This document shows, piece after piece, positions 1 to 8,664 of a stretch of 48,366 nucleotides of DNA. The translations under genes were made by a program, and so were the position numbers. The DNA comes from Raoultibacter timonensis (GTDB lineage Bacteria; Actinomycetota; Coriobacteriia; Coriobacteriales; Eggerthellaceae). The notes under the pieces are model-generated. The model was not told the DNA's origin. It saw only the letters and a list, made by a program, of their open reading frames with translations, and searched no databases. How positions within the stretch are numbered: position 1 is the first letter of the stretch; the number at the start of each line of letters is the position of its first letter. The DNA is taken from assembly GCF_900240215.1 (NCBI RefSeq), contig NZ_LT964679.1, positions 2,130,473 through 2,178,838 of the forward strand, given 5' to 3'.

Positions 1-1691
1 TGGCAGGACTCACCGCAACGGGAGCCCTTGCCGCAACCGGTGCACTCGCAGGATGCGCCCCGAGCGCTTCGGGCGAGACGGGCTCAACGGGAAAGACCGA
101 CGCCGGCGCATCCGCATCGTGGCGCGACAAGCCCGAACCTATCACCGACATTGCAGAAACGCTTGAGGCCGACATCGTCGTCGTCGGCGCCGGCAACGGC
201 GGGCTCGTCGCCGCAACCACCGCCGCGCAAGAAGGCGCGAAGGTCATCGTAATCGAGAAGGGCGGCGATATCGCGATGGCGCGCGAGGCCATCGGTGCAC
301 TCAACTCGAACCTCGAACCCGATCACTACGAAGACCCCGCCAAGCTCATGAACCATGCCAACATGACGCAGTCCGGCGATGCGAACATGCTCATGTACAA
401 GACCTGGGCGGAAAAATCCGGCGAGATGATCGAGTGGATGAAAGAGACGCTCGAACCCAAGGGAATGCTCTTCCCGTTCGAGTGGCACTGCCCTTCGCCC
501 GATGTCGCCCCCGAGGCGTACTACCCGGCCATGTGCTACAACCCCTGCCTCGACGAGTACAACCCCGACGGCCCCAACTACGGCGCTTACATGCACCTCG
601 AGATGATGCGCGAGGTGTTCATGGAGCTCGGCGGCGAGATCCTGTTCACCTCGCCCGCCCAGCAGCTCGTCCAGGACGATGCGGGCAAAGTCACCGGCGT
701 CATCGCCACTTCGAAGGATCGGGGCAACATCCAGGTGAACGCGAACAAGGGCGTCATCATCTGCACCGGCGGCTACGGGGCCAACGAGGAAATGCTCAAG
801 GACCTCTGCCCTGTCGTATCGGAGTACTGCGTACTCGGCGACAGCGTAACCGAAGAGGGCGACGGCATCCGGATGGCGCTTTGGGCAGGAGCCTATCTTG
901 AGCAGGGCGGCTCGTGCATGATCTGGAACCGCGGCCTCATGAACGACGACACCGGGTTCGGGCGCCCGTGGCAAGGGCAGATCTTTTTGCCGGGAAGCCA
1001 GCCGTTCCTCCACGTCAATGCCAACGGCGAGCGCTTCATGAACGAGGACCAGTGCTACCCGATGAGCTATTCGGGCGGCCTCAACCAGCCCGGCCACTTC
1101 TCGTGGGAAATCTGGGACGCGAGCTACTGGGACGACATCGTGCAGTTCGACACCTGCGGCTGCTCGCGTCTTGCCCCCGCGCCTTCGGGCACCGCGTTCA
1201 ACGCCGACGTGTACGACTGCGAAGCCATGAGCAAAGAGCACCTCGACAGCTTCTGGTTCGCTCCCAACCTTGAGAGCGGCGCCATCAAGAAGGCCGACAC
1301 GCTCGAGGAGCTCGCAAGCGCTATGGGCTTCGACGCCGACAAGACCGCCGCATTCGTCGCATCAGTCGAACGCTACAACGAGCTGGTTGCAGCCGGAAAA
1401 GACGAGGACTTCGGCAAGGAGCCGTTCCGCATGAGCGCGGTCGACGAGCCTCCCTATTACGCAGCGCGCATCGCCGGCGAGCTGCTCGTCACCACCCATG
1501 GCGTCGTGACCGACACGAACAGCCAGCCGCTGCGCGAGGACGGCACCGTGATCGAGAATCTCTACGTCTGCGGCAACGACCAAGGCGGATTCTATCCCCA
1601 CAACTACCCGAGCAACTTCACCGGCATCAACGCCGGACGCGTGGCCACGTTCGCCCGCATCGCAGCCAAGCATGCGCTCGGCGCATCGTAG
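1..1691 (+). CDS. Tat-exported FAD-dependent reductase (FAD_binding_2 / fumarate-reductase-like flavoprotein), 5' truncated
   Basis: The reading frame is open from base 3, so the true start and the twin-arginine motif lie before the window. What remains begins in the hydrophobic part of an export signal ending in a lipobox-like LAGC. It continues through an Ala/Gly/Ser linker to the Rossmann motif VVVGAGNGG and the acidic VIVIEKG strand end. The rest is a flavoprotein/capping domain fold of the fumarate reductase and 3-ketosteroid dehydrogenase superfamily, ending NAGRVAT. The Arg residues that bind fumarate in true fumarate reductases are not at the expected places (RFMNED is followed by Q-C-Y; NYPSN stands where NRLGGN is expected), so a different, unknown acceptor is likely. 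The enzyme probably acts outside the membrane as an anaerobic respiratory reductase. A convergent LuxR gene follows, and a terminator hairpin sits 26 bp after the stop. Confidence 0.85.
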   Translation, partial: AGLTATGALAATGALAGCAPSASGETGSTGKTDAGASASWRDKPEPITDIAETLEADIVVVGAGNGGLVAATTAAQEGAKVIVIEKGGDIAMAREAIGALNSNLEPDHYEDPAKLMNHANMTQSGDANMLMYKTWAEKSGEMIEWMKETLEPKGMLFPFEWHCPSPDVAPEAYYPAMCYNPCLDEYNPDGPNYGAYMHLEMMREVFMELGGEILFTSPAQQLVQDDAGKVTGVIATSKDRGNIQVNANKGVIICTGGYGANEEMLKDLCPVVSEYCVLGDSVTEEGDGIRMALWAGAYLEQGGSCMIWNRGLMNDDTGFGRPWQGQIFLPGSQPFLHVNANGERFMNEDQCYPMSYSGGLNQPGHFSWEIWDASYWDDIVQFDTCGCSRLAPAPSGTAFNADVYDCEAMSKEHLDSFWFAPNLESGAIKKADTLEELASAMGFDADKTAAFVASVERYNELVAAGKDEDFGKEPFRMSAVDEPPYYAARIAGELLVTTHGVVTDTNSQPLREDGTVIENLYVCGNDQGGFYPHNYPSNFTGINAGRVATFARIAAKHALGAS

Positions 1692-1717
1692 AAATCGAAG
1701 CAACGCGCTGCACACCG

Positions 1718-1741
1718 AAAGGGCTCCCGTCGGAGCCCTTT
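1718..1741 (+). terminator. Rho-independent terminator after the first flavoprotein
   Basis: A perfect 10-bp stem (AAAGGGCTCC / GGAGCCCTTT) with a 4-nt loop is followed by CTTTTC. It lies between convergent genes and, with A and T runs on both sides of the stem, could work in both directions. Confidence 0.8.
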
Positions 1742-1838
1742 CTTTTCGAGCAGAGCGGTTGCGGGAAGCCGGTGCGCCGGCGTCAACCGCGCACGGTGCG
1801 CAAGCCGGTACGCCTTCGAGCGCCGCCCCGCAACCGCC

Positions 1839-3389
1839 TCAGTGGACCAGATCGATCAGCTCTTGTCGCGAATGGACCCCGAGCTTCGCGTAGATGTGCT
1901 TCGCATGGGTCGCCGCCGTCTCCTTCGATATGACGAGCGCATCGCGCACATAGGGTATGGACCTTCCACGCGCGAGCAGCTCGAACACCTCGGTTTCGCG
2001 AGGCGTCAGCTCGAAGTGCACCGCTAGTTCGCGGATTCGGTCGGCGAGTTCCGCGCCCGAATGCTCCCGACCGTCCACCTCGTCGGATCGGGCCGCCGGG
2101 GCGTCCGCGGAACCGTCACGCGAGCCCCCCTGATCAAACGCAAAGCTTTTGGTGTCGTTCAGCACGAACATGGTAACCACCACGAGCACCGCAATCGACA
2201 CCGCTGCCACCTGCACCACAGAAAGGCTGCCGTCGCCGAGAGGTTCGGTCAGCCCCGCATACAGCAGAACGCCGAGAAAATCGCCGAGGTGGACGAAGAT
2301 CCAGCCGAGACCGTACGACTGCACCGCCGTCGCCTTTCCCGCCACCGCATACCGCGCGAAGTACAGCTGGGTTATCACGCAGAATGCGAAGCGCGCAGCA
2401 ATGGATACCAGAAACGCCCAGTATCCTCCAAAGCCCGTACCGAACAGGATCAACGCCACGAACCCCATCACGAGCGCAGGGCACATCCATCGGTAGAGAA
2501 ACGCGATCGAGATGCGTCGGGGACCCACCGTCGAAGCGAACGAGACGACGGCCATGAACGCGATGCTCGCGAGCAGCACCGCCTGGAATTCGGGGGCATG
2601 CTTGTCGGGAGCCGGCCAGAACGTTCCGAGCAAACACACGAACAGACACGCCACCAGTATGCCGAGCCCTGCCCTGCCCATCGAAGCGAGCACGCTCACA
2701 AGGCTCTGCTTGGCGAGGTTGCGCGCATCGTCGTACGCCTTTTGCTCCGAAGCTCCCGAATGCTCCGCAGTGGCCGCTCCGCCCACATCTTTCCAGGAGA
2801 GATAGAAGCACAGCCCCGAAAGAAGCGGCAGCGAGGTCACGAACGCAAGCGCGATCCAGCCGTCCATCGCCGATACGAGCAGCACGAGCAGGGCCGAGAA
2901 GATCGCCGACGCAGGAGCGAGGAACTCGCCGTCCTCCTGGGAAACGCGAGCGTAGTACTCGCCCCACATCACCCACATGAACCCGCTGCCGAACCCGGTG
3001 AGTACAGCACCGAAAACGAACAGAGCAACCGTAAGCGCGACATCTCCCGTAATACCGAACAGAAGCGGGGTCGAAAGCGCCGTCGCAACAGGCGCGACGA
3101 AGAAGAGGGATGGATGCTCGGTCGGAGACCCGAACCGCTTTTCGCCGAGCACGATGGCGACGAGCATGACAACCGACATGAACACGGGAAACCCGGTGAA
3201 GAACAAGAGCTCGAACGACCCGTACGCCCCGAGCCACACGCCGAGCTTGCCCGTATACCCCTCGACCACCTCGGTGTAGAACACGCAGAACACCCAGGCG
3301 AGCAAGAAAGACCAGCCGAACCGCCGAAGCGGCGTGAAGCGCGCAACCATGCGCGCGATGCCCTGCTCTTGTCGGTTGCCACTGCTCAC
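1839..3389 (-). CDS. LuxR-family transcriptional regulator with polytopic membrane domain
   Basis: This 516-residue protein has roughly 400 N-terminal residues made mostly of hydrophobic segments (about twelve). A polar linker follows, then a LuxR/GerE helix-turn-helix at residues ~461-516 (LTPRETEVFELLARGRS ... HIYAKLGVHSRQELIDL). The architecture is that of the membrane one-component regulators expanded in Eggerthellaceae, where ligand sensing in the membrane is thought to drive the attached DNA-binding domain. It is convergent with the flavoprotein at 1-1691, its presumed target. The start at 3389 is GTG with no clear ribosome site; an in-frame ATG at 3350 is an alternative. A -10-like TATAAT lies at 3449-3454. 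The ligand cannot be read from the sequence. Confidence 0.88.
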   Translation of the reverse strand: MSSGNRQEQGIARMVARFTPLRRFGWSFLLAWVFCVFYTEVVEGYTGKLGVWLGAYGSFELLFFTGFPVFMSVVMLVAIVLGEKRFGSPTEHPSLFFVAPVATALSTPLLFGITGDVALTVALFVFGAVLTGFGSGFMWVMWGEYYARVSQEDGEFLAPASAIFSALLVLLVSAMDGWIALAFVTSLPLLSGLCFYLSWKDVGGAATAEHSGASEQKAYDDARNLAKQSLVSVLASMGRAGLGILVACLFVCLLGTFWPAPDKHAPEFQAVLLASIAFMAVVSFASTVGPRRISIAFLYRWMCPALVMGFVALILFGTGFGGYWAFLVSIAARFAFCVITQLYFARYAVAGKATAVQSYGLGWIFVHLGDFLGVLLYAGLTEPLGDGSLSVVQVAAVSIAVLVVVTMFVLNDTKSFAFDQGGSRDGSADAPAARSDEVDGREHSGAELADRIRELAVHFELTPRETEVFELLARGRSIPYVRDALVISKETAATHAKHIYAKLGVHSRQELIDLVH

Positions 3390-3448
3390 TGCATCAATCG
3401 GCTTTCTTCGCCTGCCCGCTTTACCGGGCGCCCGTACTCGATCGATCC

Positions 3449-3454
3449 ATTATA
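3449..3454 (-). promoter_or_regulatory. -10 element upstream of the LuxR gene at 1839-3389
   Basis: A perfect TATAAT on the minus strand, about 60 bp before the GTG start. No convincing -35 hexamer is visible. Confidence 0.45.
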
Positions 3455-3530
3455 GCCGCAATCGGATAACCTCATCCCGAAACCTCTAGTGCTGTAAAGT
3501 GTGCGAATACTCGAAGCGACGGGCTCCGCA

Positions 3531-4814
3531 TCACCGCAATGGGCCTTCGGTACCGCTCTGTTGCGCCCGCTTTTCCTCGATAGCGTCGATGAGCTCCTGA
3601 TGCGAGTGAATGCCGAGCTTGCGATATATGTTGAGCATGTGGCTTTTCACCGTGTGATTCGATATGACAAGCGTCTTCTCGATCGATGCGGCATTGCGCC
3701 CCTTGGCGAGAAGTTCGAACACCTCCCGCTCGCGCCGCGTTAAGCCGTACTGCTCGGCTACAGCGTCGCACGCGCTGCGCCACGTGCCTCCCCTACCGTG
3801 AAGCTCCCCTTCCGAACCGTCGATGCCCTTCAGCTCGTGAGCCGTCCAGCGCCGGTCGGAGCTCAAGCCGTACACCGTCACGATCACGATGGCAAGAACG
3901 GCCCCGATCGTGAGGCCGTTCAAATCCGATCCGACCAAGCCGGCTTGCACGAGCAGCCAGCCCACGCCTGCACCTGCTGCAAACAGAAGCGCGAACAGAA
4001 GCGCGACCCCCTGCGCCGTCCACCGGGGAAGGGCGAACGCTTCGGACAGATCGAGAGCCATGCGGATGAGCGCATAGGAGAACAATCCGGCTCCGAACGC
4101 GAGCACACCGAGCGATGCTTCGGGCATGCCCGGCTGCAGCAAAAAGAGAAAGCCGGCGACGACGGCGACGAGCGAAAAGCGTGTGATGACATCGAGGCCT
4201 CGTGCGGCGGTGCCGAACAAGCGGATGCCCCACACGGCCACTCCGGCAATGGCCAGGCCGCAGCCGAACCCCCAGCCCCCGAGCACCGATGCGAGCCACG
4301 GCGCATGCGCAGCGTAGAGCAGTCCGAGCGCAACGCCGTATACAGCCGCATACGCAATGAGATACGCCAACGGCTTAGCCAGAATGCCGGGAGGATATCC
4401 CTGCTCAGCCTGCTGCTCGCCATCGCCTTCGCACCCGCCTCCGCTTCGCCCACGCGCAAGCCGAAACTGCGAAGCCGCGCATAAGCCGACACTCAGCGCC
4501 ACATACGCGATGCATACCCAAAGCCGCGCAGAGACCGGCACCGTCAATCCGACGACGCTCGCCATCCCAGCGACAATAGCGCCGACAGGAGCCGTTTGAT
4601 CGAGGTAGGCAACCGTATGCGCGCGGAGTACCGAAAGCCATGCCACGGAAGCCGCAACCGCAAAAACCAGCGCGATAGCCACAGCCGGATCCAAACCGCC
4701 GATGGCGTCGAACAGCGCAACAACGCATGCTCCGAGCGCCAAGCCCGTGCCTGCCGCGACAGGAAGCGATGCGCGGATCTCCGAAACAAGATTTTTGGCG
4801 GATTCATGGACCAT
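3531..4814 (-). CDS. LuxR-family regulator with shortened membrane domain
   Basis: I chose the ATG at 4814 (MVHESAKNLVSE), giving 427 residues. The open frame runs to 5240, but that extension overlaps the divergent molybdoenzyme and reads like antisense. The N-terminal ~300 residues are hydrophobic helices, and a LuxR helix-turn-helix occupies ~358-427 (LTRREREVFELLAKGRN ... NIYRKLGIHSHQELID). The protein is some 50-110 residues shorter than the six related regulators here, apparently lacking the first one or two membrane segments, so sensing or topology may differ. It is divergent from, and the likely regulator of, the molybdopterin operon at 5052-8042, with 237 bp between them. The ribosome site before 4814 is weak, so the start is less certain than the function. 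Confidence 0.82.
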   Translation of the reverse strand: MVHESAKNLVSEIRASLPVAAGTGLALGACVVALFDAIGGLDPAVAIALVFAVAASVAWLSVLRAHTVAYLDQTAPVGAIVAGMASVVGLTVPVSARLWVCIAYVALSVGLCAASQFRLARGRSGGGCEGDGEQQAEQGYPPGILAKPLAYLIAYAAVYGVALGLLYAAHAPWLASVLGGWGFGCGLAIAGVAVWGIRLFGTAARGLDVITRFSLVAVVAGFLFLLQPGMPEASLGVLAFGAGLFSYALIRMALDLSEAFALPRWTAQGVALLFALLFAAGAGVGWLLVQAGLVGSDLNGLTIGAVLAIVIVTVYGLSSDRRWTAHELKGIDGSEGELHGRGGTWRSACDAVAEQYGLTRREREVFELLAKGRNAASIEKTLVISNHTVKSHMLNIYRKLGIHSHQELIDAIEEKRAQQSGTEGPLR

Positions 4815-5051
4815 AACGATATTCTCACACCCCCGGCCGTTTGAAACCAGTGTAGCATCATCCGCCTCCGCACGCGCGAATGACCCGCGACATTGCATGC
4901 CCCGAAGCTGGGGAAACGCAAAGATCACACCACAAGGCTGAGACAAGTTCCCCCGATTCCCCCTTGCTCGGTTGAGTCGCTTTTCCCCTATTCGGCCAAC
5001 AATGAACCTACGGCGAAGCACTTTGCCAACCATGACGAGAAGGAGGTTCAT

Positions 5052-7220
5052 ATGGAGACGAAACGAACCCGCACCGTCTGTACGGGGTGCCACCAACGAT
5101 GCGGCGCCATCGTGTATTCGGAGGAAAACAGGATCGTCAGGATCGAGGGCGATCCGAATAATCCCGTTTCGAAGGGCGCGTTCTGCGGCAGCGGCGTCAC
5201 GCAGCGGTTCATCCACGAGGACAAGAACAGGGTCACGCACCCGCTCAAGCGCATAGGGAAACGCGGCGAGGGCAAATGGGAGCAGATTTCCTGGGACGAA
5301 GCGCTCGATATGCTCGCATCAAACGTGAAACGCATCCGAGAAGCATACGGCCCGGAATCAATCATCGTATCGCAGGGGACGAGCCGCACGTCCAACGATT
5401 GGGGCCAGCGCCTCAAGAGCACGATTGGAAACAAGGGTTGGAGCCTTTCGCCTCTGCACGTATGCCTTATCCCCAACATCATGCCCCATGCGCTCACGCT
5501 CGGCGCGGGGCAAATGCAAGGGGCGGATGTCGCCCATGCCAAGACGATCGTCCTGTGGGGTATCAGCCCGATCGTCATGCTGTCCGAAGTAAAAGAGATG
5601 CTGCGCAACCGCGACGAAAACGGAGCCAAGATCATCGCCATCGACCCTCGCTTCAACGACCTCGCCATGGAGGCGGATCTGTTCTTACAGGTGCGACCGG
5701 GAACCGACGGCGCCCTTGCACTCGGCCTTATGCACGTGATCATCGAAGAATGCCTCTACGATAAGGAGTTCATCGCCAACTGGACGTATGGCTTCGACGA
5801 GCTGGCACAGATGGTCGAAGAGTGGACGCCCGAGAAAACGGAAGAGGTGACCTGGGTCCCGGCCGAAAAGATCGTTGAAGCAGCCCGTATGATGGGCGGA
5901 GAAAAGCCCACGACGTTCTACCCCATGCTCGGCCCTGGATGCATGCATTCGAACGCCGTGCAGAGCGGCCGCGCGCTCACCTGCCTCGTCGGCCTCTGCG
6001 GCCCGGTCGATGTAGCAGGGGGATTCATGTTCGCACCCGGTCCGATATCGAACCCCGAGCTCACGCTTATTCCGGCCGATTGGAATTTCAACGCGCCCGA
6101 AGCAAAGCTCATCGGCAGCCAGAAGTATCCCGCTTTCGCCGCGTTCGGCAATTCGAACGTGCCCTACGATACGTTCGATGCGGTCGTAACCGAAGAACCG
6201 TGGCCCATCAAGATGATGGTATTCGTTGCCAACGACGCGTTGAACTGCTACGAAGCTCCGCAGAAGGTCGCTGAGGCGCTCACCTCGCCCAACCTCGAGT
6301 TCATCGCAGTCAAAGATTTCTACCTGACGCCGACCGCACAGCTCGCCGACCTTGTGCTGCCCTCGTGCGACTGGTCCGAGCGCGACACCATCGACGAGGA
6401 AACGTTCAAAGGACGGCTGATCTCCTCGCCGCGCGCCGTCGACCCCCCGGGCGAATGCTGGGACGACTGGAAGTTCTACCTGGAATGGGGCAAGCGGCTC
6501 GACCCCGAGCTGTGGCCGTGGGACGACGAGAAGGACATGGTGCTCTGGCGCATCAAGACCTACCATGGCCTTGACCTCACCTGGGACGAATACGTTGACA
6601 AGGAGTACATCGACACGCCCGCATCGCTTTCAGGCAGGGAGTTCAAGAAGTACGAGAAAGGCATGCTTCGCCCCGATGGGCAACCCGGATTCATGACCCC
6701 GAGCGGCCGAATCGAATTCTACAGCACCACGATGACCGCGTTCGGCTACGAACCGTTGCCCGTGTACCACGAGCCGAAGGAAAGCCCGTACAGCCAGCCC
6801 GAAACCGCAAAGGACTTCCCGCTCATCCTCACGACCGGATTCCGCCTGTACAGCTTCTTCCACTCCGCATGGACCAACGTGCCCGGCCAGCGCGAACTCT
6901 ATCCGTATCCTTTCGTAGTCATCAATCCCGAAGATGCGGCGCAGGCGGGCATCGTCGAGGGCGACTGGACCGAAATCAGTTCGCCGCGCGGCGCCATCAA
7001 GGCGAAGGCGCAGGTATCGCTTGAGGTCGCACCGGGCGTCGTAGCGCTTCCCCGCCCCGGATGGCGCAGCTCTTGCGACGAGCTCAACCTTCCCGGATAC
7101 GACTGGAAAGACGTCTGCATCAACAACCTCATACCCGGCGGAGGCGATACGACCGATCCGAGCTTCGCAACCGCGCCGATGCGCTCGACTTTGTGCGCCA
7201 TCAAGAAAATGGAGGCTTAG
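5052..7220 (+). CDS. Molybdopterin oxidoreductase, cytoplasmic, Cys-ligated (acetylene hydratase / catechol dehydroxylase-like)
   Basis: The start is fixed by an AGAAGGAGG ribosome site just upstream of 5052, giving 722 residues; there is no Tat or other signal peptide. Four cysteines (C10-x2-C13-x3-C17-x27-C45) should bind one [4Fe-4S] cluster. The DMSO-reductase-superfamily bis-MGD fold follows (WEQISWDEAL, VRPGTDGALALGL, LADLVLPSCDWSERD, MTPSGRIEFYS). In the metal-ligand region the sequence PLHVC puts Cys138 as the probable Mo/W ligand, close to the position of the Cys ligand in acetylene hydratase. His follows the second cluster Cys, where acetylene hydratase has its catalytic Asp. The enzyme is probably a reductase, dehydroxylase or transhydroxylase; its substrate is unknown, a phenolic compound being one inference. 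Its stop directly abuts the ferredoxin gene. Confidence 0.88.
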   Translation: METKRTRTVCTGCHQRCGAIVYSEENRIVRIEGDPNNPVSKGAFCGSGVTQRFIHEDKNRVTHPLKRIGKRGEGKWEQISWDEALDMLASNVKRIREAYGPESIIVSQGTSRTSNDWGQRLKSTIGNKGWSLSPLHVCLIPNIMPHALTLGAGQMQGADVAHAKTIVLWGISPIVMLSEVKEMLRNRDENGAKIIAIDPRFNDLAMEADLFLQVRPGTDGALALGLMHVIIEECLYDKEFIANWTYGFDELAQMVEEWTPEKTEEVTWVPAEKIVEAARMMGGEKPTTFYPMLGPGCMHSNAVQSGRALTCLVGLCGPVDVAGGFMFAPGPISNPELTLIPADWNFNAPEAKLIGSQKYPAFAAFGNSNVPYDTFDAVVTEEPWPIKMMVFVANDALNCYEAPQKVAEALTSPNLEFIAVKDFYLTPTAQLADLVLPSCDWSERDTIDEETFKGRLISSPRAVDPPGECWDDWKFYLEWGKRLDPELWPWDDEKDMVLWRIKTYHGLDLTWDEYVDKEYIDTPASLSGREFKKYEKGMLRPDGQPGFMTPSGRIEFYSTTMTAFGYEPLPVYHEPKESPYSQPETAKDFPLILTTGFRLYSFFHSAWTNVPGQRELYPYPFVVINPEDAAQAGIVEGDWTEISSPRGAIKAKAQVSLEVAPGVVALPRPGWRSSCDELNLPGYDWKDVCINNLIPGGGDTTDPSFATAPMRSTLCAIKKMEA

Positions 7221-7547
7221 ATGAATACTGAAAACATAGGGATGCTCGTGCGCGTTGACGCATGTCTCGGTTGCCAAGCTTGCCAAGTTGCCTGCCGAGA
7301 GGAAAACGGGTTCGGATACGACGAGCTGTGGATGGAGATGATCCGCAGAAAACCCCAGAAAGTGGCGGGAGAGCTGCGTAATTACCACGTAGGAGCTCCG
7401 CAACTCGACAAATGCGCGGCATGCACCGAGAAGAACCATCGTCCGCTGTGCGTAAGTGTCTGCCCCACCAAGTGCCTTTACGTGGGGAAAAAGGATGCAC
7501 TGCTTGCCGTCATGGAAGGTCCCGGCCACTGGAACCTGCACGTATAA
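7221..7547 (+). CDS. Small 4Fe-4S ferredoxin subunit of the molybdopterin enzyme
   Basis: This 108-residue iron-sulfur protein starts on the base after the upstream stop, with its GGAGG site inside the end of the molybdoenzyme gene. Two cysteine clusters are visible: C15-x2-C18-x2-C21-x3-C25 (CLGCQACQVAC) and C65-x2-C68-x8-C77-x3-C81-x3-C85. Together the nine cysteines can bind two [4Fe-4S] clusters. It is about half the length of a DmsB-type subunit, which carries four clusters. It most likely passes electrons to the catalytic subunit in the cytoplasm. There is no signal peptide. Confidence 0.85.
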   Translation: MNTENIGMLVRVDACLGCQACQVACREENGFGYDELWMEMIRRKPQKVAGELRNYHVGAPQLDKCAACTEKNHRPLCVSVCPTKCLYVGKKDALLAVMEGPGHWNLHV

Positions 7548-7568
7548 CCGACTACGAAAGGAAGGGAA

Positions 7569-8042
7569 ATGAAACCGAGTTTCGGGTTTGTCTTCACTTT
7601 GAGTTTGCTCATGTCGTTCGCCGTCGGCACCGTCATGACGTTCGCGATGGCTCTTAACAACGGACAGCCGCTCGAGCCGATCCTTGTTCTTACGCAGATG
7701 CTTGTTGCTACCGTGATCGGCTTGGTTGTCATGCTCGTCTTGCCGATTGCGCGCTTGGGCGAGAAATTCGCCGAATTCTTCGGTGCGGAGCGCTCAGGGC
7801 TTGCGTGGGGTCTGTTGCAATCGGTGGTCATTGCCACAGTGATGACGTTCTGCGTCTCGTTCGGCATGACGGCATTCGCAACAGGCTTCGGCACGATGCC
7901 CGACGGATCGACGTTCCTGATACGCTGGCTGGCTCCCATCGCCTCGATTTGGGGGATAGCGTACGTGGCAACCATCCTCGCGCTTCCGCTTGCAACGACG
8001 GTTGCGCAGAAGGTCGGGGGGAAGAAGCCACAAGCCGCTTAA
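7569..8042 (+). CDS. Four-helix integral membrane protein in the molybdoenzyme operon
   Basis: A 157-residue hydrophobic protein with a good AAGGAAGGG ribosome site, 21 bp after the ferredoxin gene. Four membrane segments are apparent (about residues 5-27, 38-60, 78-100 and 115-140). They fall in two similar pairs, each with an MTFxxxxG-like motif (VMTFAMALNNG, VMTFCVSFGMTAFATG), suggesting an internal duplication. It has no haem-ligating histidine pattern and no NrfD/DmsC similarity that I can see, so a quinol-oxidising anchor role is unproven. It could tether the complex or serve as a transporter. The two-pair layout recalls the small DUF2798-type membrane proteins, but I am not sure of that match. 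Confidence 0.7.
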   Translation: MKPSFGFVFTLSLLMSFAVGTVMTFAMALNNGQPLEPILVLTQMLVATVIGLVVMLVLPIARLGEKFAEFFGAERSGLAWGLLQSVVIATVMTFCVSFGMTAFATGFGTMPDGSTFLIRWLAPIASIWGIAYVATILALPLATTVAQKVGGKKPQAA

Positions 8043-8050
8043 ATGCAGGA

Positions 8051-8079
8051 AGGGGCGAGGCCGCATCGACCTCGCCCCT
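8051..8079. terminator. Bidirectional hairpin between convergent genes
   Basis: A 10-bp perfect stem (AGGGGCGAGG / CCTCGCCCCT) with a 9-nt loop lies 9 bp after the membrane-protein stop and before the end of the convergent gene at 8121. There is no strong T run. Confidence 0.6.
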
Positions 8080-8120
8080 CGCCTCGAAACTTCCGCTGCG
8101 TCGGTTGCTCGCGCCGAGCG

Positions 8121-8636
8121 CTACCCTTCGGCTTCCTGGCATGCCGCAAGCGTTTCGGTGTAATCGGCACGATACGCTTCGAGTTCCCTTTCGAGCCTCG
8201 AGAGCTCGTCGGTCGGCAGTACGGCTTTCGCCGCCTCGTCGATCGAGGAGAAGCCACCTGCCTTCAGCGCCTCGTCCGAAGCGGCCCGCTCGTTTTGCGC
8301 AGGCCCCACTTTGAAGCCGCGCATGGCGGCAAAGTACAATCGGTCGCGTTCATAGAGCTCGACCTCTTCTTCGGGCTTGCCCGCAGCGCGGGCCTGCTCT
8401 GCCAGCGCAAGAGCTTCAGCTGCATGCGCTTCGAGTTCGTCGAGCTCTGTGCGAACGATGCGGTAGCGGCGATCGGCTTCAACCGCCTCGCGGGCGCACG
8501 TTGCCTTCGCCACCCGTGCGCCGAGCTCTTCCATGCGAGGCAGCGCGTCGCAGAGCGCCTCGAGGTGCTCGAACATCTCGTCGATCGAGCGCTCGCGCGC
8601 ATGCGCATCGGGAGTACTGACGGTTCCGGTAGTCAC
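8121..8636 (-). CDS. Predicted helical coiled-coil protein of unknown function
   Basis: The GTG at 8636 follows an AGGAGGT site and gives 171 residues; longer in-frame starts run antisense into the flavoprotein gene. The protein is rich in Ala, Glu, Arg and Leu with long heptad-like stretches (LEALCDALPRMEELGARV, ELDELEAHAAEALALAEQ, LSRLERELEAYRADYTET) and has no signal peptide or membrane segment. No family was recognised. It begins 28 bp after the stop of the Tat flavoprotein at 8665 and is surely in the same transcript, so it may be a cytoplasmic helper such as a folding, cofactor-loading or export chaperone. That is inference from position only; it does not look like TorD/DmsD. Confidence 0.7.
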   Translation of the reverse strand: MTTGTVSTPDAHARERSIDEMFEHLEALCDALPRMEELGARVAKATCAREAVEADRRYRIVRTELDELEAHAAEALALAEQARAAGKPEEEVELYERDRLYFAAMRGFKVGPAQNERAASDEALKAGGFSSIDEAAKAVLPTDELSRLERELEAYRADYTETLAACQEAEG

Positions 8637-8664
8637 AAGCACCTCCTCGCTTCGTCCGTACGAC

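Noticed and set aside
84-1241. Long antisense reading frame (385 codons) opposite the first flavoprotein
   Set aside because: High-GC shadow frame: no ribosome site, Val/Ala/Arg/His-rich composition, no family motif. The same applies to 2061-3455, 8857-9990, 20692-21912, 35097-36458 and 46427-48190.
4815-5240. N-terminal extension of the LuxR gene at 3531-4814
   Set aside because: It would overlap the start of the divergent molybdoenzyme, whose ribosome site and cysteine motif are clear; the extension has no membrane-domain character.
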